Shown: in pieces, positions 15,533-22,879 of the stretch
How the letters are laid out: each line of letters begins with the position of its first letter
Numbering within the stretch: position 1 is the first letter of the stretch
Origin: Nocardioides marmoriginsengisoli
Lineage (GTDB): Bacteria; Actinomycetota; Actinomycetes; Propionibacteriales; Nocardioidaceae
Assembly: GCF_003725695.1 (NCBI RefSeq)
Contig: NZ_RJSE01000007.1
Coordinates: forward strand, 1,490,508 to 1,554,507
Length of the DNA stretch: 64,000 nt
Reading direction: 5' to 3'
Program-made: the position numbers and the translations under genes
Notes under the pieces: generated by a model
What the model was told of the DNA's origin: nothing
The model's input: only the letters and a program-made list of their open reading frames with translations
The model's database searches: none

Positions 15533-17122
15533 CTACCGGAGTGCCAGAACCGCCTGCGCCGCGTTGTGCCCGCCGAGGCCGCTGACGGCCCCGCCGCGAC
15601 GCGATCCGGAGCCGCACAGCAGCACCGAGCCGACGTCGGTGGCGACGCCCCACTGCTGCGCCGGGGTCTCCAGCGCCTCGCGGTTCGACGCCCACGGCCA
15701 GGCCAGGTCGCCGTGGAAGATGTGGCCGCCGGGCATGGCCAGATCGGCCTCGACGTCCTGCGGGAACTTGGCCTCGACGCAGAGGTTGCCGGCCTGGTCG
15801 GTCATCACGCAGCTGAGCAGCGGTTCCATCAGGTGCGCGTCGATGGCATCGATCGCGCGCCGTACGGCGTCCAGCCGGCGGGTCTCCGTGTCGACCGCGA
15901 AGAGCGCCTCGGGCATGTGCAAGCCGAAGTAGGTCAGCGTGTGCGACCCGTAGTCGGCGAGCCCACCGAGGATCGACGGGTCGGTCAGCGAGTGGCAGTA
16001 CAGCTCGCCCGGCGGCGTGCTCGGCACCCGGCCGGCGGCGGCCTCGGCGTACGCGGTCGCCAGGGCGCCGTACTCCTCGGCGACGTGGAAGGTCCCGGCG
16101 AAGGCGGTCCGCGGGTCGACCCCGGACTTGAGGCGGGGGAGCCGGGAGAGCAGGAAGTTGATCTTGAGCTGTGCGCCCGCCGGCTTGGTGTCGACGGCGG
16201 CGTCCTCCCCGAGCAGGATCCGGAGCACCCACGGTGCGACGTTGCTGAGCACCGTTCCGGCCCGGACGCTGTGCTCGCGGGAGCCGTCGTGCCAGGTGAC
16301 CTCGGCGCCGCCCGCACCGTCACCACCGGCGTCCGCACGGATCGCGCTGACCCCGGCGCCGGTCAGGATCTCGGCACCTGCTTCGACTGCCGCGCGCGCC
16401 ATCGCGTCGGTGACCGCGCCCATCCCGCGCACCGGCACCCGCCACTCGCCGGTGCCGTTGCCGATCAGGTGGTAGAGGAAGCAGCGGTTCTGGATCAGCG
16501 ACGGGTCGTGGACGTCGGCGAAGGTGCCGATCAGGGCATCGGTGGCGACCACGCCGCGGACCAGGTCGTCGGCGAAGCGCGCCTCGATGACCTCGCCGAT
16601 CGGGCGCTCGACCAGCGCCGACCAGATCTCCTCCCCGATACCGGACGCCATCGCGCGGGCGGTCAGCAGCGGCTGGGTCAGCGTCGGCGCGACCCGGGCC
16701 GCGACCTCGGCGACCTCGGCGTAGAACTGCTGCCAGGCGGCGTACTCCTCGGTGCCTCCGGTCAGGTCCCGGAACGACTGCGCGGTGGCCGGACCGGGCT
16801 CGTGCTCGACCAGCAGGCCGACGTTGCGTCCGTCGCGGAAGGCGGGGGAGTACGACGCCACCGCCCGCGAGCGCAGCTCGACGTTGAGGTCGAGGTCGCG
16901 GGCGATGCTCTCGGGCAGCAGCGAGACCAGGTAGGAGTACCGGGACAGCCGCGCGCCCATCCCCGGGAACGCCTCGGTGCTGACCGCCGCGCCTCCCACG
17001 TGGGAGAGCCGTTCCAGGACCAGCGTGGAGAGCCCGGCCCGGGCCAGGTACGCCGCCGCGGTCAGGCCGTTGTGTCCGCCGCCCACGATCACGACGTCGT
17101 AGGAGTTCCCCCGCGAGCTCAT
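15533..17122 (-). CDS. FAD-dependent oxidoreductase of the phytoene-desaturase-like family
   Basis: 529 residues. The N-terminal Rossmann FAD-binding motif YDVVIVGGGHNGLTAAAYLARAG starts at residue 8, followed by LVLERLSHVGGAAVSTEAFPG, as in the CrtI/retinol-saturase-like group. The C-terminal LLCGSGSRRGGAVSGLGGHNAAQAVLAL closes the FAD site. Such NAD(P)/FAD proteins are common in actinobacteria and often of unknown substrate; no carotenoid genes lie beside this one, so a role in carotenoid synthesis is not supported. The ATG at 17122 is set by the FAD motif and by a -10 element 6 nt upstream. No signal peptide. Confidence 0.9.
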   Translation of the reverse strand: MSSRGNSYDVVIVGGGHNGLTAAAYLARAGLSTLVLERLSHVGGAAVSTEAFPGMGARLSRYSYLVSLLPESIARDLDLNVELRSRAVASYSPAFRDGRNVGLLVEHEPGPATAQSFRDLTGGTEEYAAWQQFYAEVAEVAARVAPTLTQPLLTARAMASGIGEEIWSALVERPIGEVIEARFADDLVRGVVATDALIGTFADVHDPSLIQNRCFLYHLIGNGTGEWRVPVRGMGAVTDAMARAAVEAGAEILTGAGVSAIRADAGGDGAGGAEVTWHDGSREHSVRAGTVLSNVAPWVLRILLGEDAAVDTKPAGAQLKINFLLSRLPRLKSGVDPRTAFAGTFHVAEEYGALATAYAEAAAGRVPSTPPGELYCHSLTDPSILGGLADYGSHTLTYFGLHMPEALFAVDTETRRLDAVRRAIDAIDAHLMEPLLSCVMTDQAGNLCVEAKFPQDVEADLAMPGGHIFHGDLAWPWASNREALETPAQQWGVATDVGSVLLCGSGSRRGGAVSGLGGHNAAQAVLALR

Positions 17123-17128
17123 AGGAGC

Positions 17129-17134
17129 ACCGTA
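17129..17134 (-). promoter_or_regulatory. -10 element of the FAD oxidoreductase gene (leaderless)
   Basis: TACGGT on the minus strand ends 6 nt before the ATG at 17122. No ribosome site is seen. Confidence 0.45.
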
Positions 17135-17204
17135 GTGGAGCAATCGGGACGTGTCGTGTGTCACCGGGACATAACGCATCCCCGGACTGCCTCGTTGACC
17201 TGGC

Positions 17205-17606
17205 ATGGACGTCCCCTCCCTCCGGCCGGCACTCCGGCTCGCGCAGCGGCCGCGTCCGGCCCGTTCGCTGGGGTCGACCGTGCTGCGGGTGCTGGTGCCG
17301 CGGGCGCTGGTCTTCGCGACCCTGTCCGGGGTGCTGCTGGTCGGCAGCGCGATGGCGGTCAGTCCGTCCTCCGCGCCGGCGGAGGCGCTGCCCCGGGTGG
17401 CACCGACCTGGTCCGTCGCCGATCGCGCCGCGCAGCCCGACTGCGTGCCGACGGCGTCGTGGCCCGAGGGGCGCCTCGGCTCGGCCGTGGTCGTGCACCG
17501 GTTCAGTGACGACGCCACCGTGCGGCTGCCGTTCCTGGAGGCCTGGCGGACGAACCACAACGAGTCCGAGGCGGACGACCTCTGGGTGCTCGGTGTCTGT
17601 CCCTGA
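17205..17606 (+). CDS. Small membrane or exported protein of unknown function
   Basis: 133 residues: a basic N-terminus rich in Arg/Pro, one hydrophobic helix (about 36-55; LVFATLSGVLLVGSAMAV) acting as signal or anchor, and a short extracytoplasmic domain of about 70 residues with two cysteines (in QPDCVPTASW and the C-terminal VLGVCP) that could form a disulfide. I do not recognise a family. It stands alone between a divergent FAD oxidoreductase and the pirin gene, and no good ribosome site or -10 element is seen, which lowers confidence in the start. Confidence 0.6.
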   Translation: MDVPSLRPALRLAQRPRPARSLGSTVLRVLVPRALVFATLSGVLLVGSAMAVSPSSAPAEALPRVAPTWSVADRAAQPDCVPTASWPEGRLGSAVVVHRFSDDATVRLPFLEAWRTNHNESEADDLWVLGVCP

Positions 17607-17615
17607 ATCAGACCC

Positions 17616-17644
17616 TTGCATTTAGTTTAATCTTGAACTAATCT
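17616..17644 (+). promoter_or_regulatory. Promoter of the pirin gene (leaderless)
   Basis: -35 TTGCAT (17616-17621), 17-nt spacer, -10 TAATCT (17639-17644), then 7 nt to the ATG. GAGG is too close to the ATG to act as a ribosome site. A palindrome fills the spacer. Confidence 0.55.
17622..17641. promoter_or_regulatory. MarR-type operator candidate in the pirin promoter
   Basis: TTAGTTTAA-TC-TTGAACTAA, 8 of 9 positions complementary, lies between and over the -35 and -10 elements. The right arm differs at one position from the operator-like palindrome in front of yceI, which has the same 2-nt spacer. Confidence 0.6.
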
Positions 17645-17651
17645 TTGAGGC

Positions 17652-18632
17652 ATGCCAGCCGTAACAGTCGACGACCTGACCGTGCTGAACCGTCTGCCCG
17701 TTCCCGGGCTCGGCGACACGGTCCGCCCTGTCAAGCAGATCATCGACGCCCCCTCGGGCTACGAGGGCGAGGGGTTCCCGGTACGCCGGGCCTTCGCCGG
17801 TGTCGACCTGCGGGACCTCGACCCCTTCATCCACATGGATCAGATGGGCGAGGTCGAGTACGCACCCGGAGAGCCCAAGGGGACTCCCTGGCACCCGCAC
17901 CGCGGCTTCGAGACCGTCACCTACATCATCGACGGCGTCTTCGACCACCAGGACAGCCACGGCGGCGGCGGCACCATCACCAACGGTGACACCCAGTGGA
18001 TGACCGCCGGCGCGGGGCTGCTGCACATCGAGGCGCCGCCGGAGTGGCTCGTCCAGAAGGGCGGCCTCTTCCACGGCATCCAGCTCTGGGTGAACCTGCC
18101 CAAGGACGCCAAGTGGAACGCGCCGCACTACCAGGACATCCGCTCCGGCCAGGTCGGGCTGACCACCTCCGCCGACGCCGGCGCCCTGGTCCGGGTGATC
18201 GCGGGCAACCTGGGCGCGACCGAGGGTCCTGGGTCGACGTACACGCCGATGACGATGGTGCACGCCACCGTCTCCCCGGGTGCCCAGCTCGAGCTGCCCT
18301 GGGACCCGGAGTACAACGCGCTGGTCTACGTCCTCTCCGGGCACGGCACGGTCGGCCTGGAGAAGAAGCCGCTGCGGATGGGCAACCTCGCGGTGCTCGG
18401 CAAGGGCGACTTCGTCACCGTCGAGGGTTCCAGGACCCAGGACAGCCGTACGCCGGCCTTCGACGTGATCGTGCTCGGCGGCAAGCCGATCCGGGAGCCG
18501 ATCGCGATGGCGGGCCCGTTCGTGATGAACACCAAGGCCGAGGTCATGCAGGCGTTCGAGGACTTCCAGAAGGGCCGTCTCGGCACCATCCCGAGCGTGC
18601 ACGGGGCACCGACGACCCTGCAGGAGGGCTGA
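17652..18632 (+). CDS. Pirin family protein
   Basis: 326 residues, bicupin fold. The N-terminal cupin holds the metal site in GTPWHPHRGFETVTYII and the later GAGLLHIEAPPEW; the C-terminal cupin ends with VYVLSGHGTVGLEKKPLRMGN and PIREPIAMAGPFVMNT. Pirins are iron-binding cytosolic proteins; some act as quercetin dioxygenases, others as redox sensors or co-regulators, and sequence does not decide between these. Its leaderless promoter carries a MarR-type palindrome, so expression is probably induced by a ligand or oxidative signal through the MarR regulator at 36829-37323 or a relative. Confidence 0.94.
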   Translation: MPAVTVDDLTVLNRLPVPGLGDTVRPVKQIIDAPSGYEGEGFPVRRAFAGVDLRDLDPFIHMDQMGEVEYAPGEPKGTPWHPHRGFETVTYIIDGVFDHQDSHGGGGTITNGDTQWMTAGAGLLHIEAPPEWLVQKGGLFHGIQLWVNLPKDAKWNAPHYQDIRSGQVGLTTSADAGALVRVIAGNLGATEGPGSTYTPMTMVHATVSPGAQLELPWDPEYNALVYVLSGHGTVGLEKKPLRMGNLAVLGKGDFVTVEGSRTQDSRTPAFDVIVLGGKPIREPIAMAGPFVMNTKAEVMQAFEDFQKGRLGTIPSVHGAPTTLQEG

Positions 18633-18698
18633 CCTCCGCAGGGCCGCCGGCTCGACGCACCGCCCCGAGAACCGGGCAGATTCAGCCGGGAGTCCCCG

Positions 18699-19163
18699 TC
18701 AGTGCGGGAACAGCGGTGCGACGGTCAGGGTGAACGCCCGGGCGGGGTCGGCGGCGCGCTGGCGCTCCAGGAAGTCGTGCGCCGAGGTCAGCGCCTCCAG
18801 GCCGGTGTCGAACGGGCCGCTGGAGGTGACCACCCCGGTCGCGACGTCCCGGGTGATCACGATGTGCGCGCAGGTGGCTGCCTCGGCCTCCGCCTCGAGG
18901 GTAGCCCGGTGCAGCAGCAGTGCGGCGGCGCCGGTCGACATCCCGGCCAGGTCCTCGACCGGGTACGCGCCCGGTGGTGGCGGGTTGATGTCGGCGTCCG
19001 GCCACGCCCCGGGCGCGTGCGCGCCGTACTCGTGGTAGCCGGGCGGGCAGCCGCAGTCGGCAGGCCCGCCGTCGCGGATGCGGCGGCCGGGGATCGCACG
19101 GCCGCGCTTCTGCGCGCGACCAGGCTTGCGGTGCCGGGGAGGGGTCTCGTCGGGGCTGGGCAC
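18699..19163 (-). CDS. Conserved-looking protein of unknown function
   Basis: 154 residues starting at a GTG with AGGAG 6 nt upstream. The first 50 residues are basic and low in complexity (PRHRKPGRAQKRGRAIPGRR) and end in a short cysteine cluster (ADCGCPPGYHEYG). The rest is a compact domain (AAALLLHRATLEAEAEAATC, AHDFLERQRA) without a recognisable motif. No signal peptide. It lies convergent to the pirin gene. I do not recognise the family. Confidence 0.6.
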   Translation of the reverse strand: MPSPDETPPRHRKPGRAQKRGRAIPGRRIRDGGPADCGCPPGYHEYGAHAPGAWPDADINPPPPGAYPVEDLAGMSTGAAALLLHRATLEAEAEAATCAHIVITRDVATGVVTSSGPFDTGLEALTSAHDFLERQRAADPARAFTLTVAPLFPH

Positions 19164-19306
19164 AGGCGTCTCCTGGGAGGACTAGCCCCCTGGGAGGGGA
19201 GGGGACTCTCGCCAGGAAGACCTCGCGCGGATCGCCTTCTGACGCCAACGCCGCCGTGACCTGGATCACATTGCGGAACGGGACGGTCGAGGCGTATCCG
19301 GAAATG

Positions 19307-19343
19307 CGAGGAACCCCGCCGGAGAATCCGACGGGGTTCCTCG
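19307..19343. terminator. Hairpin terminator downstream of tRNA-His
   Basis: 11-bp inverted repeat CGAGGAACCCC (19307-19317) and its complement (19333-19343) with a 15-nt loop, 6 nt beyond the 3' end of the tRNA-His gene. Confidence 0.7.
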
Positions 19344-19349
19344 TCTCAG

Positions 19350-19423
19350 GGTGAGTAACGGGACTTGAACCCGCGACATCCGCCACCACAAGGCGGCGCT
19401 CTACCAGCTGAGCTATACCCACC
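19350..19423 (-). tRNA. tRNA-His (anticodon GTG)
   Basis: Minus strand: acceptor GTGGGTA/TACTCAC with the extra G-1 facing C73, the hallmark of histidine tRNA. The anticodon arm CCGCC-TTGTGGT-GGCGG gives GTG. T arm with GGGTTCAAGTCCC. CCA is not encoded. Confidence 0.97.
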
Positions 19424-19480
19424 ATCGCTCGCGCCACCGGCACGAGCAGGGAAGAGCATACCGAATGAATCGGTCTGCGT

Positions 19481-20101
19481 TTAACCGGGTTTCGTCGCGC
19501 CCGTCAGAGCGCCCTGGTGGACCGCCGCGATCCGCTTGGCCTCGTCGGCGTCGATGCCCGGCGACGGCTTGAAGACCGCCTCCCGGTAGAAGCGCAGCTC
19601 CTCGATGCTCTCCTGGATGTCGGCCAGCGCGCGGTGCCCGCCGGTTTTCGCCGGGGCGTTGAAGTAGGTCTTCGGGAACCAGCGCCGCGACAGCTCCTTG
19701 ATCGAGGAGACGTCGACGATCCGGTAGTGCAGGAACGCCTCCAGCTCGGGCATGTCGCGGGCCAGGAACGAGCGGTCGGTGGCGACGGTGTTGCCCGCCA
19801 GCGGCGGCCGGCTGCCGTCGGGGCAGTGCTCCCGGATGTAGGCGAGCACGCGCTCCTGGGCGTCCGCCATCGTGGTCCCGGTGCCGAGCTCGTCGAGCAG
19901 TCCCGACTTGACGTGCATGTCGTGCACGAACGGCACCATCTGCTCCAGCGCGCCGGGGGGTGGCGCGATGATCACGTCGATCCCGTCTCCGAGCACGTTG
20001 AGGTCGAAGTCGGTCACCAGGGCCGCCACCTCGATCAACGCATCCGCGCCCAGGTCGAGTCCGGTCATCTCGCAGTCGATCCACACCAGTCGGTCATTCA
20101 C
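19481..20101 (-). CDS. orn: Oligoribonuclease
   Basis: 206-residue DEDDh 3'-5' exonuclease that degrades 2-5 nt RNA oligomers, including pGpG from cyclic-di-GMP turnover. The motifs are complete: WIDCEMTGLD (Asp9, Glu11), PLAGNTVATDRSFLARDMP, then HRALADIQESIEELRFYR with the catalytic His and Asp. Cytosolic. The start is GTG at 20101, because the protein must begin a few residues before WIDCEMTG and a TAGGCT -10 ends 7 nt upstream; a longer open frame upstream is not coding. It is divergent from the MauE gene. Confidence 0.96.
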   Translation of the reverse strand: MNDRLVWIDCEMTGLDLGADALIEVAALVTDFDLNVLGDGIDVIIAPPPGALEQMVPFVHDMHVKSGLLDELGTGTTMADAQERVLAYIREHCPDGSRPPLAGNTVATDRSFLARDMPELEAFLHYRIVDVSSIKELSRRWFPKTYFNAPAKTGGHRALADIQESIEELRFYREAVFKPSPGIDADEAKRIAAVHQGALTGATKPG

Positions 20102-20108
20102 GTTGCGG

Positions 20109-20114
20109 AGCCTA
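20109..20114 (-). promoter_or_regulatory. -10 element of orn (leaderless)
   Basis: TAGGCT on the minus strand ends 7 nt before the GTG at 20101. No ribosome site. Confidence 0.5.
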
Positions 20115-20140
20115 CTCAGGTTCGCTTCAGGACTCGCCCC

Positions 20141-20146
20141 TACATT
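20141..20146 (+). promoter_or_regulatory. -10 element of the MauE-like gene (leaderless)
   Basis: TACATT ends 6 nt before the ATG at 20153. A GGAGG directly before the ATG is too close to serve as a normal ribosome site. Confidence 0.45.
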
Positions 20147-20152
20147 GGAGGA

Positions 20153-20650
20153 ATGCTCCGCTGGACCGGCCTCGCGGCCCGACTCGTCGTCGGCGGGGTG
20201 TGGGTCTACGCAGGTCTGCTGAAGCTCCCGCACCCCGAGTCCAGCGTGACCGCGGTGCGCGCCTACCAGCTGCTGCCGACCGGGATGGCGGACACCGTCG
20301 GGCGGGTGCTGCCGATGCTCGAGGTCGTCCTCGGGGTGTGCCTGATCCTCGGGCTGCTGACCCGGTTCAGCGGCGCCCTCTCGGCGCTGCTGCAGGTCGC
20401 GTTCATCGTCGGGATCATCTCGGTCTGGAGCCGCGGGATCGCGATCAACTGCGGTTGCTTCGGCGACGGCGGCCCGGATCCCGACGCGTTCAGCAAGTAC
20501 CCCTGGGAGATCGCCCGCGACGTCGGGCTGATGGCGCTCTCCCTCCTCCTCGTCGTACGGCCGCGGACGCCGTATGCCGTGGACACCCTCCTCTTTCCAT
20601 CCACGCACGAGATCCAGAAGCAGGGAACAGATGTCCAAGCAGAACCGTGA
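20153..20650 (+). CDS. MauE/DoxX-like membrane protein
   Basis: 165 residues with four transmembrane helices (about 5-25, 48-68, 75-95 and 120-140). The loop INCGCFGDGG between helices 3 and 4 is the signature of MauE-type proteins, which are linked to disulfide formation in the periplasm or outside the membrane. Its stop overlaps the start of the DsbA-like gene by 20 bp, so the two are one operon. The pairing of an electron-passing membrane protein (VKOR/DsbB-like role) with an anchored thioredoxin-fold oxidase suggests a protein disulfide system. The role is inferred from pairing. Confidence 0.88.
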   Translation: MLRWTGLAARLVVGGVWVYAGLLKLPHPESSVTAVRAYQLLPTGMADTVGRVLPMLEVVLGVCLILGLLTRFSGALSALLQVAFIVGIISVWSRGIAINCGCFGDGGPDPDAFSKYPWEIARDVGLMALSLLLVVRPRTPYAVDTLLFPSTHEIQKQGTDVQAEP

Positions 20651-21368
20651 GAGCAACCGGGCCGAGAAGGCCGCCGCGATCCGCGCCGACCAGGCGCGCA
20701 AGGAGCGCAACAAGCGAGTCGCCATCGTGGCCGGCATCCTGGTGGTGCTCGGCGCGATCGTCGCGGCCGGCGCGTGGTACTCCTCCGACGACACCGCTCC
20801 GGGAGACAACTCCAGCGTCGAGGTCGCGATCGGTGACGGCTCGGTCCTCGTCGGCAAGACGACCGCCCCGGTCAAGGTCGTCGTCTACGAGGACTTCCTC
20901 TGCCCGTACTGCCGCGAGCTCGAGGACTCCACCCGCGAGTTCCTCCGCGAGAACGCCGCGAAGGGCAAGGTCCAGGTCGAGTACCGGCCGATCAACCTGC
21001 TCACCCAGACGACGTACTCGGCGCGGGCCCTGAACGCGTGGGCGGCGGTGCTGAAGAACGCCAGCCCGAACGCGGCGCTCAAGCTGCACGACCTGTTCTA
21101 CGAGAACCAGCCCTACGAGGGGTCGGCGGACAAGACCACCGACGCGGACATCGCGAAGCTCGTCACGAAGGCGGGCGGCGACAACGCGGCCGTGCGGAAG
21201 GCGATGAAGACCCAGGACACGGCGTTCTTCGCCGCCGCGTCCCAGGCGATGACGGACCAGGGCATCCAGGGCACCCCGACGGTCTTCGTCGACGGCAAGG
21301 AGCTGACGGGATCCAGCATCGGCGACCTGGTGTCGCAGATCGAGAACGCGGTCGACAACGGGTCCTAA
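20631..21368 (+). CDS. Membrane-anchored DsbA-family thiol-disulfide oxidoreductase
   Basis: 245 residues: a charged cytoplasmic N-terminus (SKQNRESNRAEKAAAIRAD), one transmembrane helix (about 29-49), and an extracytoplasmic thioredoxin fold with the active site CPYC at 91-94 in YEDFLCPYCRELED and cis-Pro in GTPTVFVDGKEL. It catalyses disulfide formation in exported proteins. The ATG at 20631 is chosen because the lysine-rich start matches the family and AGGGAA lies upstream; an ATG 57 nt upstream would lie deeper in the MauE gene. It overlaps the MauE-like gene, its likely redox partner. Confidence 0.93.
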   Translation: MSKQNRESNRAEKAAAIRADQARKERNKRVAIVAGILVVLGAIVAAGAWYSSDDTAPGDNSSVEVAIGDGSVLVGKTTAPVKVVVYEDFLCPYCRELEDSTREFLRENAAKGKVQVEYRPINLLTQTTYSARALNAWAAVLKNASPNAALKLHDLFYENQPYEGSADKTTDADIAKLVTKAGGDNAAVRKAMKTQDTAFFAAASQAMTDQGIQGTPTVFVDGKELTGSSIGDLVSQIENAVDNGS

Positions 21369-21371
21369 AGT
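21366..21371 (+). promoter_or_regulatory. -10 element of the adenosine-deaminase-family gene (leaderless)
   Basis: TAAAGT begins in the stop region of the DsbA-like gene and ends 6 nt before the GTG at 21378. No ribosome site. Confidence 0.5.
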
Positions 21372-21377
21372 GTCCTG

Positions 21378-22403
21378 GTGACTGATCTGACCTCGTTCAT
21401 CGCCGGGCTCCCGAAGGCCGAGCTGCACGTCCACCACGTCGGTTCGGCCTCGCCCCGGGCGGTCGCCGAGCTGGCCCAGCGGTATCCCGGCACCGTGCCG
21501 AGCGACCCGGAGGCGCTGGCAGCGTTCTTCGAGTTCACCGACTTCGGCCACTTCATCGAGGTCTACCTCGCCGTCGTCGACCTGATCCGGACGCCGGAGG
21601 ACATCCGGCTGCTGACCTACGAGGTCGCCCGGGAGATGGCCGAGGGCCAGTCGCTGCGGTACGCCGAGCTGACCTGTACCCCGTACACCTCGGTGATCCG
21701 GGGGATCCCGATCGAGGCGTACAGCGAGGCGATCGAGGACGCCCGTACGGCGGCGCTGCGCGACTTCGGGCTCCGGCTGCAGTGGATCTACGACATCCCG
21801 GGCGAGAGCGGTCTGCCGGCCGCCGAGGCGACCCTGGAGTACGCGCTGAAGCACCCGACCGACGGGCTGGTCGGCTTCGGCCTCGGCGGTCCCGAGGTCG
21901 GCGTACCGCGGCCGCAGTTCAAGCCGCACTTCGACGCGGCGCGGGCGGCCGGGCTGCACAGCGTCCCGCACGCGGGGGAGACGACCGGACCGGAGACGAT
22001 CTGGGACGCGATCCGGGTGCTCGGCGCCGAGCGGATCGGTCACGGGACCTCGGCCGCCACCGATCCGGAGCTGCTCGCCCACCTGGCCGAGACCGGGATC
22101 CCGCTGGAGGTCTGCCCGTCCTCGAACATCGCGACCCGGGCGGTGGCGACCCTGGCCGAGCACCCGATCGCCGCGTTCCGCGACGCGGGCGTGGTGGTCA
22201 CGGTGAACAGCGACGACCCGCCGATGTTCTCGACCTCGCTGAACCAGGAGTACGCGATCGCCGCGGACCTGCTCGACCTCGACGAGGCCGGTCTCGGGGA
22301 CCTGGCGAAGGCGGCCGTCGGGGCGTCGTTCGCCGACGACGCGTACAAGCGCGAGCTCTGCGCGGAGATCGACGGCTACGTGGCGGCGTCCGGGAAGAAT
22401 TGA
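21378..22403 (+). CDS. Adenosine deaminase family protein
   Basis: 341 residues, TIM-barrel metal hydrolase. Metal ligands: His17 and His19 in PKAELHVHHVGSAS, the His of SVPHAGETTGPE, and the Asp pair in VTVNSDDPPMFST. The catalytic neighbourhood RIGHGTSA and the EVCPSSNI segment are also present. The usual HVHLDG is HVHHVG here, so the substrate may differ from adenosine (other members deaminate adenine or aminodeoxyfutalosine). Cytosolic. GTG start with a -10 element 6 nt upstream. A strong terminator follows the stop. Confidence 0.88.
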   Translation: MTDLTSFIAGLPKAELHVHHVGSASPRAVAELAQRYPGTVPSDPEALAAFFEFTDFGHFIEVYLAVVDLIRTPEDIRLLTYEVAREMAEGQSLRYAELTCTPYTSVIRGIPIEAYSEAIEDARTAALRDFGLRLQWIYDIPGESGLPAAEATLEYALKHPTDGLVGFGLGGPEVGVPRPQFKPHFDAARAAGLHSVPHAGETTGPETIWDAIRVLGAERIGHGTSAATDPELLAHLAETGIPLEVCPSSNIATRAVATLAEHPIAAFRDAGVVVTVNSDDPPMFSTSLNQEYAIAADLLDLDEAGLGDLAKAAVGASFADDAYKRELCAEIDGYVAASGKN

Positions 22404-22432
22404 GGGCCAGCCGACTCATACTCGGCTGGCCC
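22404..22432 (+). terminator. Terminator after the adenosine-deaminase-family gene
   Basis: Perfect 11-bp stem GGGCCAGCCGA/TCGGCTGGCCC with a 7-nt loop, followed by ACCACTTTTCT. It starts directly after the stop codon. The remaining gap up to the tRNA-Arg gene (about 275 bp) holds one further hairpin and no gene that I can support. Confidence 0.85.
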
Positions 22433-22554
22433 ACCACTTTTCTACGTCAGTGGCAGGGGTCAGCCTGGCCACGACACGCGTACGAGGTGGTGCGAATCAC
22501 CGTTCAGTGGGTGAATTCGCCGGAAATTGCACGGTGAGATCCGGCGCTGACGAG

Positions 22555-22598
22555 CGAAGCCCGCCTCGTCGCAGTGCGGTACGGCGAGGCGGGCTTCG
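22555..22598. terminator. Second hairpin in the intergenic gap, possible terminator
   Basis: 14-bp perfect stem CGAAGCCCGCCTCG and its complement with a 16-nt loop. It lies between the adenosine-deaminase-family gene and tRNA-Arg and could stop transcription from either side. Confidence 0.6.
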
Positions 22599-22708
22599 TA
22601 GGACGCCCGCTCAAGTCGGGCGCCCGTTCAGGGGGTGACCGGGACGTACCCGGACACTGCCCCGATCAAACCAGGACGCTCCAAAGGGCCGTGCGAACGA
22701 GGAACGGG

Positions 22709-22782
22709 CGCCCCCGGCACGATTCGAACGTGCGACCTAGAGATTAGAAGGCTCTTGCTCTATCCAGCTGAGCTACGGGGGC
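22709..22782 (-). tRNA. tRNA-Arg (anticodon TCT)
   Basis: Minus strand: acceptor GCCCCCG/CGGGGGC with discriminator G, anticodon loop CTTCTAA giving TCT (Arg, AGA), with AGAG/CTCT pairing in the stem and one C/U mismatch next to the loop. T arm with GTTCGAATC. CCA is not encoded. Confidence 0.93.
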
Positions 22783-22879
22783 CGGGACCGAGAGTGTGGT
22801 CGCGCGACTGGCCGACCGAACCCCCGGGCTCCGCGGCTGATTATTGCAGGCAGGGACGGTGCCGGGCCGGAACGCGGTC

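Noticed and set aside
20102-20875. Long N-terminal extension of oligoribonuclease
   Set aside because: The upstream frame is antisense to the MauE and DsbA-like genes; family proteins begin at the WIDCEMTG region.
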